Source of the DNA: Pedobacter helvus
GTDB taxonomy: Bacteria > Bacteroidota > Bacteroidia > Sphingobacteriales > Sphingobacteriaceae
NCBI RefSeq assembly: GCF_005925325.1
Contig: NZ_SRMP01000005.1
Coordinates: 1 to 64,000, forward strand
Direction of reading: 5' to 3'
DNA: 64,000 nt
In this document: positions 17,370 through 27,207 of the stretch, piece after piece
How the letters are laid out: every line of letters starts with the position of its first letter
Numbering within the stretch: position 1 is the first letter of the stretch
Program-made: the position numbers and the translations under genes
The notes under the pieces: model-generated
What the model was told of the DNA's origin: nothing
Seen by the model: only the letters and a program-made list of their open reading frames with translations
The model's database searches: none

Positions 17370-20300
17370 ATGACAAAAAAAGACGCAACTTTAACCAAGC
17401 TGTTGCTCAGGTCTAAAAACTACAAGTTAGTTGCTTTCGCTTTTGCGTTGGCCCTATTTGCTGGTTTTTATTCATCTGCGATGGCAAGTTCCGTAAAGTC
17501 TTACGGGGTTAATCCAGTTAATAAATTACCGCTTGATATTAAAATACGCGGAATTGTAAAAGATTCTACGGGAGCGCCGCTTCCTGGCGCCGGTATTAAA
17601 GTTAAAGGTTTATCTACAAGTGCTGCTACAGATGTTAACGGTGCCTTTACCATCACTGTTCCAGATCAAAACAGCATCTTAATTGTTACTTATGTGGGTT
17701 ATGACACCCAAGAAATTCAGGTGGGTACCCGAACTACAGTAGAGGTGGTTTTAAAAGAAACCGTAGGTTCTGATTTGAAAGAGGTGGCTATTGTGGGCTT
17801 CGGTACCCAGAAAAAAGAAAGCTTAGTGGGTGCTCAGTCTTCTGTAAGTGTTGATGACCTAAAGCAACCGGTTTCTAGCATGAGTCAATTATTGGCCGGA
17901 CGTATACCAGGAATAGTAAATGTATCGCGAAATGGAGAGCCTGGCGCAACCGGTTCGGATATCTTCATTCGTGGTATATCTTCTTTAACAGCTGGTGATA
18001 GAGGCCCTTTGGTAATTATTGACGGGGTGCCAAACCGTAATTTAAATGACATCAGCGTTTACGATGTAGAAAATTTTACGGTGTTGAAGGATGCGGCTGC
18101 TACGGCAGTATATGGTATCCGTGGGGCAAACGGGGTAATCTTGATCAATACTAAGCAAGGAAAAACCGGTACACCGAGAATTTCTGTTGAGTATTTTGAG
18201 GGCGTTAGCAGGTTTACTAAAAGACCGCAGCTAATTGATGGCGTAGACTACATGAACTTAGCGAACGAAGCCAAATATTCTGATTATATTAGAGGAGGTG
18301 CCGCGGGCGCATTTACTCCGGCGTATACGATAGAGGCCGTTCAGAAAACAGCTGAGGGTTCTGATCCTATTCTTTATCCAAATGTGGACTGGTTTGATGC
18401 AATTTATAACGATTTTGGTAGAAATAGATCTGCAACGGCAAACCTTTCTGGTGGTGTAAGCAACGCAAAATACTACGTTTCGTTGGGCTATTACGGCGAA
18501 GATGGTTTGTTTAAAACTAAAGATGCTATAACCGATGCAACCAAGCAAAACTTCGGGCGTTACAATGTAAGCGCAAACCTAAATTGGGATATTACAGGAA
18601 CTACCAAGTTAGATTTAGGTATCAAAGGAATTTTAGCACAAAGAAATTACCCAAGCAGTTTCACTGCCCAAGAAATTTTTAGTCAGGCTTTCCAAATCAA
18701 TCCAACTTCATTCCCAATTTTATACCCTAACGGTAGTTTGCCAGGTATCAGTCCGCAAGCAGATCAAAGAAATCCGTATGGAGATATCACAAGAAATGGA
18801 TATAGGAGAGGCTATAGCAACCAATTATACTCTAACCTTCGTTTAACACAAGATTTAAAAACGATTACGCAAGGCTTATCAGTTACAACGATGTTCTCTT
18901 TTGACGTTAATAACGCCAATACAATTTCCAGAACTAAAAGAGAATCGTTGTATAGGATTAACCCTATCGACCCGTACATCAAACCAAACGATCCAACTTC
19001 TGGCTACAAATATGCTTTAGTGTTACAGGGGCAAGACTTCCTGAACTACAGTGTTGAAAACGGTGGAGATAAGAAAATGTACTTCGAAGCTGCCGTTAAT
19101 TATAACCGAGCTTTCGGTAAACATGCGGTAACGGGCTTAATGCTTTATAATCAAAATGATAACATTGCACCTTTCGCAGGAAACCTGACTTTGTCGCTAC
19201 CTTACAGATTACAAGGTATAGCAAGTAGGGCTACTTACGCCTACGATAATAAATATTTCTTCGAAGTAAACGTAGGTTACAACGGTTCAGAAAATTTTGC
19301 ACCCAACAAGCGTTATGGTTTCTTCCCAGCGATAGGTGTGGGATGGTTGCTTTCTAACGAAAAATTCTTCGAGAAATTGAAAAATACCTTCCAAATGGTG
19401 AAATTCCGCTACTCAGACGGTATTGTAGGTAGTGGTGGTAGTGGTAGTGGATATGCAGGTAATGAGAGTGAAAGATTCTACTATTTAACCAAGGTAGGCG
19501 GCTCGGCAGGATATACTTTTGGTAGCAATGCCGATATTACCCCTGGTGGTTCAACTTCAACAGGAGGTTTAGGTGTTACCGCTTACGGAGTAGATGTAAC
19601 TTGGGCCGAAACCCGCAAGCAAGATTTAGGTTTCGAGTTAAAAACGTTAAACAACAATTTATCTTTAATTGTAGATTTCTTTAAAGAAAGAAGGGAAAAT
19701 CAATTTATTACTAGGGGAGTTGTGCCTAATTATATTGGTTTGGCCAACACACCAATTGGTAACTTAGGTATTGTAGAAAATAAAGGTATTGATGGAACAT
19801 TGCAATACGATACACAGTTAAGTTCAAACTGGTCGCTAAACTTAAGAGCCAACGTAACTTTCAATAAAGATAAGGTAATTGAAAACGATCAGGCACCTAA
19901 AGCCTATCCTTGGTTAGAGCAAAGAGGTCTTAATATTTTGGCATCTACACGTTTCGGCTACATTGCAGAGAAATTGTTCGAAAGCCAAGCAGAAATTGAT
20001 GCGAGCCCAACCCAGTTTGGTAAATTAATGCCAGGTGATATCAAATACAAAGATTTAAATGGTGATGGCAAAATAGACTCTTTTGACCAAACTAATATTG
20101 GTAGAGGTGATATTCCAAGCACCACTTATGGCGCAGGTTTTTCATTAACATTTAAAAACTTCGATTTCGGAATGTTCTTCCAAGGGCAGCATAATGCAGA
20201 TATCTTCCTAGGTATTCCTTCATTTGCAAACTCAGGTGGTTTGGGTAATATGCTAGCTGTAGCAACAGACCGTTGGACGCCAAGTAACCCGCGTCAAGAT

Positions 20301-20591
20301 GCATTTTATCCTCGCCTGTCTTATGGTGGAACCAACAACAACAATTACCAAAATAGTACTTGGTGGTTAAGAGATGTGAGTTTCTTAAGATTAAAAAATG
20401 CAGACTTGGGCTATACCCTTAAAGATGGTATCAAATCTATCGGCGTAAAACGACTTAGAATTTATGCGATGGGTTACAACGTATTTACGTTTAGCAAATT
20501 TAAGTTGTGGGATCCTGAACTGTTGACCAACAACGGTACAAGATACCCGCTAACATCTAACTATTCTTTAGGCGTAACCGCTAATTTTTAA
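17370..20591 (+). CDS. SusC/RagA-type TonB-linked outer membrane transporter
   Basis: A 1073-aa SusC protein importing oligosaccharides across the outer membrane with TonB energy. Signal peptide in the first 40 residues (LVAFAFALALFAG...SSAMA). Carboxypeptidase-regulatory-like domain about 54-130 (RGIVKDSTGAPLPGAGIKVKG). Plug domain from about 140, with the SusC signature DAAATAVYGIRGANGVILI near 240. The 22-strand barrel follows, including KDLNGDGKIDSFDQ before the last strands. No STN/FecR-interacting domain, in line with LacI rather than anti-sigma control. SusD starts 11 nt after the stop. Confidence 0.96.
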   Translation: MTKKDATLTKLLLRSKNYKLVAFAFALALFAGFYSSAMASSVKSYGVNPVNKLPLDIKIRGIVKDSTGAPLPGAGIKVKGLSTSAATDVNGAFTITVPDQNSILIVTYVGYDTQEIQVGTRTTVEVVLKETVGSDLKEVAIVGFGTQKKESLVGAQSSVSVDDLKQPVSSMSQLLAGRIPGIVNVSRNGEPGATGSDIFIRGISSLTAGDRGPLVIIDGVPNRNLNDISVYDVENFTVLKDAAATAVYGIRGANGVILINTKQGKTGTPRISVEYFEGVSRFTKRPQLIDGVDYMNLANEAKYSDYIRGGAAGAFTPAYTIEAVQKTAEGSDPILYPNVDWFDAIYNDFGRNRSATANLSGGVSNAKYYVSLGYYGEDGLFKTKDAITDATKQNFGRYNVSANLNWDITGTTKLDLGIKGILAQRNYPSSFTAQEIFSQAFQINPTSFPILYPNGSLPGISPQADQRNPYGDITRNGYRRGYSNQLYSNLRLTQDLKTITQGLSVTTMFSFDVNNANTISRTKRESLYRINPIDPYIKPNDPTSGYKYALVLQGQDFLNYSVENGGDKKMYFEAAVNYNRAFGKHAVTGLMLYNQNDNIAPFAGNLTLSLPYRLQGIASRATYAYDNKYFFEVNVGYNGSENFAPNKRYGFFPAIGVGWLLSNEKFFEKLKNTFQMVKFRYSDGIVGSGGSGSGYAGNESERFYYLTKVGGSAGYTFGSNADITPGGSTSTGGLGVTAYGVDVTWAETRKQDLGFELKTLNNNLSLIVDFFKERRENQFITRGVVPNYIGLANTPIGNLGIVENKGIDGTLQYDTQLSSNWSLNLRANVTFNKDKVIENDQAPKAYPWLEQRGLNILASTRFGYIAEKLFESQAEIDASPTQFGKLMPGDIKYKDLNGDGKIDSFDQTNIGRGDIPSTTYGAGFSLTFKNFDFGMFFQGQHNADIFLGIPSFANSGGLGNMLAVATDRWTPSNPRQDAFYPRLSYGGTNNNNYQNSTWWLRDVSFLRLKNADLGYTLKDGIKSIGVKRLRIYAMGYNVFTFSKFKLWDPELLTNNGTRYPLTSNYSLGVTANF

Positions 20592-20602
20592 ACTAAAATC
20601 TG

Positions 20603-22435
20603 ATGAAAAAAATATTAATATTTACAGTTGGAACCTTGCTGATAGTCAGCAATTATAGTTGCAAGAAATATTTAGATCAAGTGCCCGATGATAGACTTAC
20701 CTTTGAACAAGTTTACGAAAGGAAGGCTACCGTAGACCAGGCACTGGCAAACGTATATTCTTTTTTTCCAAGTCAAAATGGAGATAGGTTTCCAAGTCAG
20801 CAGGGAAATATAGGTCCGTGGACAGCCGCATCTGACGAAGCCGATTACACTTTGCCTAATTTCTCCGAAGTAGTAAACTCTGGCGCATGGGATGCAACCA
20901 GGAACGAGGTTAATTACCATTGGCAACAATTTTATCGTGGTATACAGGCTGCCAGTACGTTTATGGCAAACGTCTCAAGATGTACAGATTGTAATATCGG
21001 AGGTGTAGATATTGTTAATCGTTATTATAATGAAGCTAGGGCTTTAAGAGCAATTTATTACTATAATTTAGTAAGGATATATGGGCCAGTAGTATTGCTC
21101 GGTAATGATCCTATTGCATCTGATGCGCCACTGCAAGCAATCAGCAAGCCGCGAAACTCTATGGACGAGTGTGTAGATTACATTGTGAGCGAGCTCGAGG
21201 CTACAGCTGCAGCTTTACCTGCAACACCTCAATCTAACGAAGATTACGGGCACATTACCGGATCAGTTGCAGATGCATTTAAGATTAAGATGTTGCTCAC
21301 TGCTGCACGTCCGTTATTTAATGGGAATACCGATTATGCAACACTGAAAAACCAAGATGGAAAACAGTTAATTAACCAAACTTACAGTGCCGCAAAATGG
21401 ACTAGAGTAGCAACAGCTGCAAAAGCGTTTTTAACAAATCCAAACTATGCGAGTTATGCGTTGTACAGCGTATCAAGCACACCAACTGGTTTACCTAACA
21501 CCGCTTTTAACAGAGCATTTATCTCAACTAGAGATGCAATGTTAGTGTCTTGGAATTCAGAAATCATTTTTGCGAGAGGTGGCGATGTAACCAGCTATCA
21601 ATATTCGCTAGCTCCCAATCACCTAGGTGCTCCAGATACAGATAAAGGTGGTTCGTTTCTATGTCCTTCGCAACAATTGGTAGATGCTTTCTTTACAGCC
21701 AACGGTTTGTCAATCCAAGATGATCCAACTTACACCGCGTCGGGAACCTCTGCTTACCAAGCGCCAGACGTGAATGATCAGGGTGTTACCAGACAAATTA
21801 GCAATATGTATGTAAACCGTGAACCTCGTTTTTATACAAACATTACCTATACTGGTCGTAAATGGATTAATCCACAATCAACCATAGTTACCGATTTTAC
21901 ATTTAACGGTAACGCAGGTAAATCAAACATTTCTAATAACGATTATACCAAAACAGGATATACTTCTAGAAAACACCATACTGTTTCGGGTAGAAATACC
22001 GGAAGGGCGATGTTTAGTGTAATTAGGTTAGCCGAAATTTATTTAACATACATTGAGGCATTGCAAGAAACAAACCCTTCTGACCCAGATATTTTGATCT
22101 ATCTGAACAGAATTCGTACAAGAGCGGGTATTCCTGGTTACGGCAGCGGTGCGGGCGCATTGCCTATTCCTGCAGATATGAGATTGGCAATTCGCAAAGA
22201 AAGACGCGTTGAGCTTGCTTTCGAATTGGACCGTTACTTCTATACAAGAGAGTGGAAAATTGCCGAAACTACCGATACGCAGATTAGAGGTTTAAACATT
22301 AGCCAAAACGCACCAGGCTTTTATACGCCTGTTGTTGTAGAAAATAGAGTTTTTCAAAAGAAGCATTATTTGTGGCCTATTCCTGAAGGCGAAAGACAGA
22401 AAGTGCCTTCTATTGTGCAAAATACTGGATGGTAA
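20603..22435 (+). CDS. SusD/RagB-family glycan-binding lipoprotein
   Basis: A 610-aa SusD-type lipoprotein that forms the lid of the SusC transporter. The lipobox is YSCKK (Cys near residue 20), then YLDQVPDDRLTFEQV as in the family. TPR-like helices with YYNEARALRAIYYYNLVRIYGPVVLL are diagnostic, and the C-terminal RKERRVELAFELDRYFYTREW block is the SusD end region. Immediately downstream of SusC; an intrinsic terminator follows 15 nt after the stop and may partly separate the transporter pair from the enzyme genes. Confidence 0.96.
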   Translation: MKKILIFTVGTLLIVSNYSCKKYLDQVPDDRLTFEQVYERKATVDQALANVYSFFPSQNGDRFPSQQGNIGPWTAASDEADYTLPNFSEVVNSGAWDATRNEVNYHWQQFYRGIQAASTFMANVSRCTDCNIGGVDIVNRYYNEARALRAIYYYNLVRIYGPVVLLGNDPIASDAPLQAISKPRNSMDECVDYIVSELEATAAALPATPQSNEDYGHITGSVADAFKIKMLLTAARPLFNGNTDYATLKNQDGKQLINQTYSAAKWTRVATAAKAFLTNPNYASYALYSVSSTPTGLPNTAFNRAFISTRDAMLVSWNSEIIFARGGDVTSYQYSLAPNHLGAPDTDKGGSFLCPSQQLVDAFFTANGLSIQDDPTYTASGTSAYQAPDVNDQGVTRQISNMYVNREPRFYTNITYTGRKWINPQSTIVTDFTFNGNAGKSNISNNDYTKTGYTSRKHHTVSGRNTGRAMFSVIRLAEIYLTYIEALQETNPSDPDILIYLNRIRTRAGIPGYGSGAGALPIPADMRLAIRKERRVELAFELDRYFYTREWKIAETTDTQIRGLNISQNAPGFYTPVVVENRVFQKKHYLWPIPEGERQKVPSIVQNTGW

Positions 22436-22449
22436 ATAGTTAATAAATG

Positions 22450-22485
22450 GCGCCGTACATCATTTTGAGTACGGTGCTTTTTTAA
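22450..22485 (+). terminator. terminator after SusD
   Basis: GCGCCGTAC (22450-22458) pairs with GTACGGTGC (22469-22477), one wobble, 10-nt loop, followed by a T-run. Because the next genes continue in the same direction it may act as a partial terminator that lowers enzyme expression relative to SusCD. Confidence 0.8.
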
Positions 22486-22504
22486 TTTTTAAATTATTAT
22501 CAAA

Positions 22505-23482
22505 ATGAAGAAGAATACTGTTTTATCAGCTCTGTTTTTGACCGCCGCGGTTATTATTGCTTGTAACACCAAAAAACAAAGTTTAAACACCGTAAAGCCA
22601 GCTCCAGAATTGGTGCAACAAGTAGATCCGCCAGATGCACCACCAAGAACTTGGAAAGAAAATTGGTTTGAACACGTACAATTGTTAAATCGAATTCATT
22701 ACGATACTAGTGTGGTGGTTTATTACGATGGCGATGTGAAGCCTGCGGTAACTTGGCCTAAAACATATATGGCAGAAGCCTGGAATTATACCAAAAAACA
22801 TTATGGGAAATTTGGTGATGATAGCCGTCTCTTCGTAATCTATCACGCTGGTAAATATGGTGGCGGTCATCCCGGAACGTATTTAAGCGATAGACATGGA
22901 TTTAGAAATGTAACCGATTGTGGCGGGAACACCTTGGATGCATGGACATTGGGAGTGGACAATGATATCGACTTATCAACCCATGAAATTGGACACATTG
23001 TAGAGGGTGCTTCGAAAGGCGTAAAGGAATCGCCCGCTTTTGATATATGGCATGATAGCAAGTGGATGGAGATTTATCAGTATGATGTTTACAGAGGCTT
23101 AAATAGAACAGCCGATGCGCAACGCTGGTACAATAAAATGATGACCGTTACCGATAACTATCCGCGACCAGGTACCCAGTGGTTTAAAAATTGGTTCTTG
23201 CCAATTTATAACGAGTATGGTGGCGTAAAAGTGCTAAACGGATTTTTTACCACGCTGGCTTCTCATTTCCCAAAAAGACCCATAACCATACAAGGTAAGA
23301 GTTATCAAGAATACACTAGAAAAATGAACTTCGGCGAGTTTATTCATTTCTGGAGTGGCGCAGCAAAAGCAGATTTGGCACCATTAGCGCTTTCAGCGTT
23401 TGGCACTAAAGACGAGAAGGGCGCAGACTGGCAGCCCATGCTGGCTAAAGCTAAAATAGATTTCCCAAACATCACTTATTAA
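22505..23482 (+). CDS. putative secreted zinc metallopeptidase lipoprotein
   Basis: A 325-aa lipoprotein (signal peptide to VIIACNTKK, Cys near residue 20). A zinc-peptidase motif H-E-x-x-H is present in DLSTHEIGHIVEGASKG (about residues 158-174), with acidic residues downstream (ESPAFDIWHDSKWMEIYQYD) that could give the third ligand. Large Trp/Tyr-rich C-terminal region. I do not recognise a named family. It lies between SusD and a second HExxH protein in the GH92 locus, so it may attack the protein part of a glycoprotein; this is inference. Confidence 0.7.
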   Translation: MKKNTVLSALFLTAAVIIACNTKKQSLNTVKPAPELVQQVDPPDAPPRTWKENWFEHVQLLNRIHYDTSVVVYYDGDVKPAVTWPKTYMAEAWNYTKKHYGKFGDDSRLFVIYHAGKYGGGHPGTYLSDRHGFRNVTDCGGNTLDAWTLGVDNDIDLSTHEIGHIVEGASKGVKESPAFDIWHDSKWMEIYQYDVYRGLNRTADAQRWYNKMMTVTDNYPRPGTQWFKNWFLPIYNEYGGVKVLNGFFTTLASHFPKRPITIQGKSYQEYTRKMNFGEFIHFWSGAAKADLAPLALSAFGTKDEKGADWQPMLAKAKIDFPNITY

Positions 23483-23548
23483 ATTAATACACAAGGTGAA
23501 TGGTTTAGTGCAAGCTAGATCATTCATTTTAAAACACACAAATACAAA

Positions 23549-24532
23549 ATGATCCTGAAAAGAAAAATATTAATGATTTTGTTAGCGTTTACCGTTAACG
23601 TTTATGCGCAAGATAACAACAGATATCAGATTAATATCGAAGATCCGAGTAACCAACTCGATGCAAAAACGGCCAGTAATTTAAGGACCGCATTTAACGA
23701 ACAATATCCAACCTTTGCACGCTTAGATGGCTACCGAACAAAGCGAAACGTAACCCTTCAGATCGCTAACAGCGAAACGGAAAGTATCAAAGCAAAAGCT
23801 GGCGAAATTAAAGTGAACAGTGCTTGGGTGAAAGGAAAGTCGTTAGATAAGATGAACAAAGAGCTGTGGAATGCTTTAGCTAGTAATTGGTCTTCGTTCA
23901 GTAAGGACAAACGCAAAGGCTATTCACTCACCTTTGTAAGCAAAGATCCAAATCTCGATCCAGTACTGCGCCAAAAGTTAATCGATACCTATTTTGAAGT
24001 CTATCCAACCTTGGTTAAAACCTTCAATGATAAATCTCCAAAAGACGTGCTGTTTGTTGTTGATACCGCTTATAAGGCAGTTGCCGAAGCAAGCGGTAAC
24101 AGAATTTTGTTTAGCGCTGGTTATATGAAAGCGCACCCAACAGATATTGACGTGGTTACACACGAAGGCATGCACGTAGTACAGGGGTATGGCTACGGCT
24201 CTGGCCCTGTTTGGTTAACAGAGGGCATTGCAGACTATGTTCGTTATAAGTATGGGGTAGATAATGTAGGCTCTAAGTGGAGTTTGCCAGCATTTAAAGA
24301 GACCCAAAGTTATAAAAACAGCTATAGAATTACTGCAAGGTTTTTTGTATGGCTAGAGCAAAATGTGAAGCCGGGCTTAATTGCTACGCTGGATCAACAA
24401 TTACGTGCACATCAATATACCGAGCAATCTTGGGTAAACTTGACGGGAAAATCGCTAGATCAACTCTGGGACGATTATGCTAAAAACCCAAATCAAGTGC
24501 AATTAAAATACAGTGATAAAACATCAAAATAA
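23549..24532 (+). CDS. basic secretory protein-like metallopeptidase
   Basis: A 327-aa exported protein with a signal peptide ending VNVYAQ (residue 21, no lipobox). The C-terminal half matches the plant and bacterial basic secretory protein/peptidase family: VVTHEGMHVVQGYGYGSGPVWLTEGIADYVRYKYG gives the H-E-x-x-H zinc site (near residues 204-208) and the downstream Glu of the WLTEG motif. The N-terminal 115 residues are a separate region of unknown fold. Next to GH92 and another HExxH lipoprotein; a joint role in breaking glycoproteins is likely. Confidence 0.82.
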   Translation: MILKRKILMILLAFTVNVYAQDNNRYQINIEDPSNQLDAKTASNLRTAFNEQYPTFARLDGYRTKRNVTLQIANSETESIKAKAGEIKVNSAWVKGKSLDKMNKELWNALASNWSSFSKDKRKGYSLTFVSKDPNLDPVLRQKLIDTYFEVYPTLVKTFNDKSPKDVLFVVDTAYKAVAEASGNRILFSAGYMKAHPTDIDVVTHEGMHVVQGYGYGSGPVWLTEGIADYVRYKYGVDNVGSKWSLPAFKETQSYKNSYRITARFFVWLEQNVKPGLIATLDQQLRAHQYTEQSWVNLTGKSLDQLWDDYAKNPNQVQLKYSDKTSK

Positions 24533-24608
24533 CGAACTTAGGGGGCATCTGTAGCAAGCCCAACTGTAAAGAACTAAAGCATAAGCTGCTAAATTTAATT
24601 ATTACGAA

Positions 24609-26900
24609 ATGATCAAAAGAATTTTAACCTTAGCGCTGGTATTAGCGGTTTCTGGATTATCTGCACAAACGGTAGGTAAATTGTCCGATCCGGTAGAGTG
24701 GGTAAATCCCCTAATGGGTACGCAGTCTAAACCAGAACTTTCTAACGGAAACACTTATCCTGCTGTTGGCGTGCCTTGGGGCATGAACTTATGGACACCA
24801 CAAACCGGAAAAATGGGCAATGGTTGGGCATACCAATATGATGCAGACAAGATTAGAGGTTTCAAACAAACACATCAGCCTTCTCCATGGATGAACGATT
24901 ACGGAGCCTTTGCCATAATGCCGGTTACTGGAAAGCTAAGGTTTAATGAAGACCAAAGAGCCAGTTGGTTTACCCACAAGGCGGAGATATCGAAGCCTTA
25001 CTATTATAGTGTATACCTGGCCGATGCCGATGTGACGACTGAAATTACACCTACAGAAAGAGCGGCACAATTCCGTTTCACTTTTCCTAAAACAGATAGT
25101 GCTTTTGTAGTTGTAGACGCTTTAAATAAGGGTTCTTACATCAAGATTATTCCATCGCAACGCAAAATTATCGGCTATACCAGCAAGTATGCTCGCGGTC
25201 CGCTACCTAGCAACTTTAAAAACTACTTCGTTATTATCTTCGATAAAGATTTTGCAATTTCCAAAACTTGGTCGGGCAATCAGTTGAACACTACCGACCT
25301 AGAACTGCAAAGTGACCATACTGGTGCGGTCATAGGTTTTAAAACTGCAAAAGGCGAAAAAGTCCATGCGAAGGTTGCTTCTTCGTTCATTAGTTTTGAG
25401 CAGGCAGAAATTAGCCTAAATAGAGAGCTAGCAAAGGATAGTTTCGATGTAACAAAAGAAAAGGCCAGAGTAATTTGGAACAAAACGCTAAGCAAAGTTT
25501 CGATAGAGGGCGGTACGGTAGATCAAACACGTACGTTCTATTCGGCATTATATCGTGCTGTGTTCTTTCCAAATAAGCTGTATGAAATAGATGCCAATAA
25601 CAAGATTGTACACTGGAGCCCTTATAATGGCAAAATTTTGCCTGGTTATATGTTTGCAGGTACCGGTTTTTGGGATACTTTCAGAGCTTTATATCCTTTC
25701 CTAAACTTGGTTTATCCTTCTATTAATAAGGAAATGCAGGAAGGTTTAATTAACGATTATAAAGAAGGTGGCTGGCTACCTGAATGGAGTAGCCCAGGTT
25801 ATGCAAACATTATGATTGGTAATAACTCTGCCTCTGTAGTTGCCGATGCCTATATTAAAGGTTTACGCGGCTACGATATCGAAACTTTATGGCAAGCTTT
25901 AAAACATGGCGCAAATAATGAAGGACCTATGGAAGCTGTTGGCCGTTCTGGCGTAAAATATTATAACGAATTAGGTTATGTGCCGTTTGACGTTAAAGTA
26001 CGCGAAAATGCCGCCAAAACTTTAGAATATGCGTATGATGATTTTGCCATCTATCAATTAGGGAAAGCTTTAGGCAAGCCAGCAAGCGAAATAGATATTT
26101 ATGCTAAGCGCAGTATGAACTACAAAAATCTCTTCGATCCATCGTCGGGCTTAATGAGAGGTAAAAATGCGGATGGTACATTTCAGTCGCCGTTTAATCC
26201 TTTTAGATGGGGTGGCGCTTTTACAGAAGGCAATAGCTGGCACTATACCTGGTCAGTTTTCCAAGATATTGCTGGCTTAGCAAAGCTGATGGGCGGCAAT
26301 CAAAAATTTGTAGAGAAGCTAGATTCGGTATTTTCTATGCCGCCAATTTTTGATGAAAGTGCTTATGGCGGAGTGATACACGAAATTAGAGAAATGCAGA
26401 TTGCTAATATGGGACAGTATGCCCATGGAAACCAACCCATACAACACATGATTTACCTTTACAATTACGGAGGTGCACCTTGGAAAACGCAATATTGGGT
26501 GCGTGAGGCCATGAACAAGTTGTATGCAGCAACACCAGATGGTTATTGTGGTGATGAGGATAACGGACAAACGTCAGCTTGGTATGTGTTTTCTGCACTA
26601 GGTTTTTATCCGGTTACACCTGCAACTGATCAGTACGTAGTTGGGGCGCCATTATTTAAAAAGGCGACCATATCTTTGGAAAATGGTAACACTGTTGTGA
26701 TTAACGCACCAACAAATAGCGCTGATAATAGATATGTGGAGTCGGTTAAATTTAATGGTGTTAGCTACGATAAAAACTGGTTGAGCCATACTGGCTTACA
26801 AAAAGGTGCAGTAATAGATTTTAAAATGTCTGCTACCCCGAATAAAACTAGAGGCACAAAAGAAAGTTCATTCCCTTATTCTTTCTCAACCGATAAATAA
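24609..26900 (+). CDS. GH92 family alpha-mannosidase
   Basis: A 763-aa glycoside hydrolase of family 92, calcium-dependent exo-acting alpha-mannosidases (mostly alpha-1,2) that trim high-mannose N-glycans or yeast mannan. Signal peptide to SGLSAQ. N-terminal beta-sandwich with VEWVNPLMGT and GNTYPAVGVPWGMNLWTPQ, then the (alpha/alpha)6 domain with GTGFWDTFRALYPF, the EGNSWHYTWSVFQD block and GDEDNGQTSAWYVFSALGFYPV. All family landmarks are present. Last gene of the locus; a strong terminator follows. Periplasmic location is likely (no lipobox). Confidence 0.95.
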   Translation: MIKRILTLALVLAVSGLSAQTVGKLSDPVEWVNPLMGTQSKPELSNGNTYPAVGVPWGMNLWTPQTGKMGNGWAYQYDADKIRGFKQTHQPSPWMNDYGAFAIMPVTGKLRFNEDQRASWFTHKAEISKPYYYSVYLADADVTTEITPTERAAQFRFTFPKTDSAFVVVDALNKGSYIKIIPSQRKIIGYTSKYARGPLPSNFKNYFVIIFDKDFAISKTWSGNQLNTTDLELQSDHTGAVIGFKTAKGEKVHAKVASSFISFEQAEISLNRELAKDSFDVTKEKARVIWNKTLSKVSIEGGTVDQTRTFYSALYRAVFFPNKLYEIDANNKIVHWSPYNGKILPGYMFAGTGFWDTFRALYPFLNLVYPSINKEMQEGLINDYKEGGWLPEWSSPGYANIMIGNNSASVVADAYIKGLRGYDIETLWQALKHGANNEGPMEAVGRSGVKYYNELGYVPFDVKVRENAAKTLEYAYDDFAIYQLGKALGKPASEIDIYAKRSMNYKNLFDPSSGLMRGKNADGTFQSPFNPFRWGGAFTEGNSWHYTWSVFQDIAGLAKLMGGNQKFVEKLDSVFSMPPIFDESAYGGVIHEIREMQIANMGQYAHGNQPIQHMIYLYNYGGAPWKTQYWVREAMNKLYAATPDGYCGDEDNGQTSAWYVFSALGFYPVTPATDQYVVGAPLFKKATISLENGNTVVINAPTNSADNRYVESVKFNGVSYDKNWLSHTGLQKGAVIDFKMSATPNKTRGTKESSFPYSFSTDK

Positions 26901-27005
26901 AATACCTAATTATGGGTATTGTTTGTAGGGCAGAGTTATGATATTTTTAGATAAATTTAGGTTAAGGCAATAGTTTATCATTTACTTAACTATGTTATTG
27001 TGTTT

Positions 27006-27034
27006 GGGAGGACTATATAGTCTTCCCTTTTTTT
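27006..27034 (+). terminator. terminator of the GH92 locus
   Basis: GGGAGGACTAT (27006-27016) and ATAGTCTTCCC (27017-27027) form a near-perfect foldback (one G-T pair) followed by seven T. Confidence 0.88.
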
Positions 27035-27043
27035 ATTTTAGCC

Positions 27044-27073
27044 TTGTAGAATTATCAAAATTACTTACATTTG
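27044..27073 (+). promoter_or_regulatory. promoter of tRNA-Ala
   Basis: TTG at 27044-27046, 19-nt spacer, TACATTTG at 27066-27073: good Bacteroidota -33/-7 match. The transcript would start near 27080 and include the tRNA-like fragment before the mature tRNA. Confidence 0.65.
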
Positions 27074-27080
27074 CTCGCAG

Positions 27081-27126
27081 GAGGGATTAGCTCTCCCGAT
27101 TTTGTCGGGATGGCTTCGATATTCTA
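27081..27126 (+). pseudogene. tRNA-Ala-like relict
   Basis: GGGATTAGCTC (27083-27093) equals the 5' part of the tRNA-Ala that starts at 27134, and CGATATTCT (27117-27125) equals its 3' part (27196-27204). Between them the anticodon region is replaced by the hairpin TCCCGATTTTGTCGGGA. It looks like a shrunken tRNA copy in the tRNA leader, possibly from an integration or recombination event at this tRNA. Confidence 0.5.
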
Positions 27127-27133
27127 ATTTTAA

Positions 27134-27207
27134 GGGGGATTAGCTCATTTGGCTAGAGCGCTTCGCTGGCAGTGAAGAGGTGATCGGTTCGAATCCGATA
27201 TTCTCCA
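27134..27207 (+). tRNA. tRNA-Ala(GGC)
   Basis: A 74-nt cloverleaf: acceptor GGGGGAT/ATTCTCC (two G-T pairs), D-arm TAGCTC...GAGC, anticodon arm CTTCG-CTGGCAG-TGAAG with anticodon GGC, T-arm ATCGG-TTCGAAT-CCGAT. The encoded tail after the discriminator A is not CCA, so CCA is added post-transcriptionally. The next 6.6 kb are accessory in character. Confidence 0.93.
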
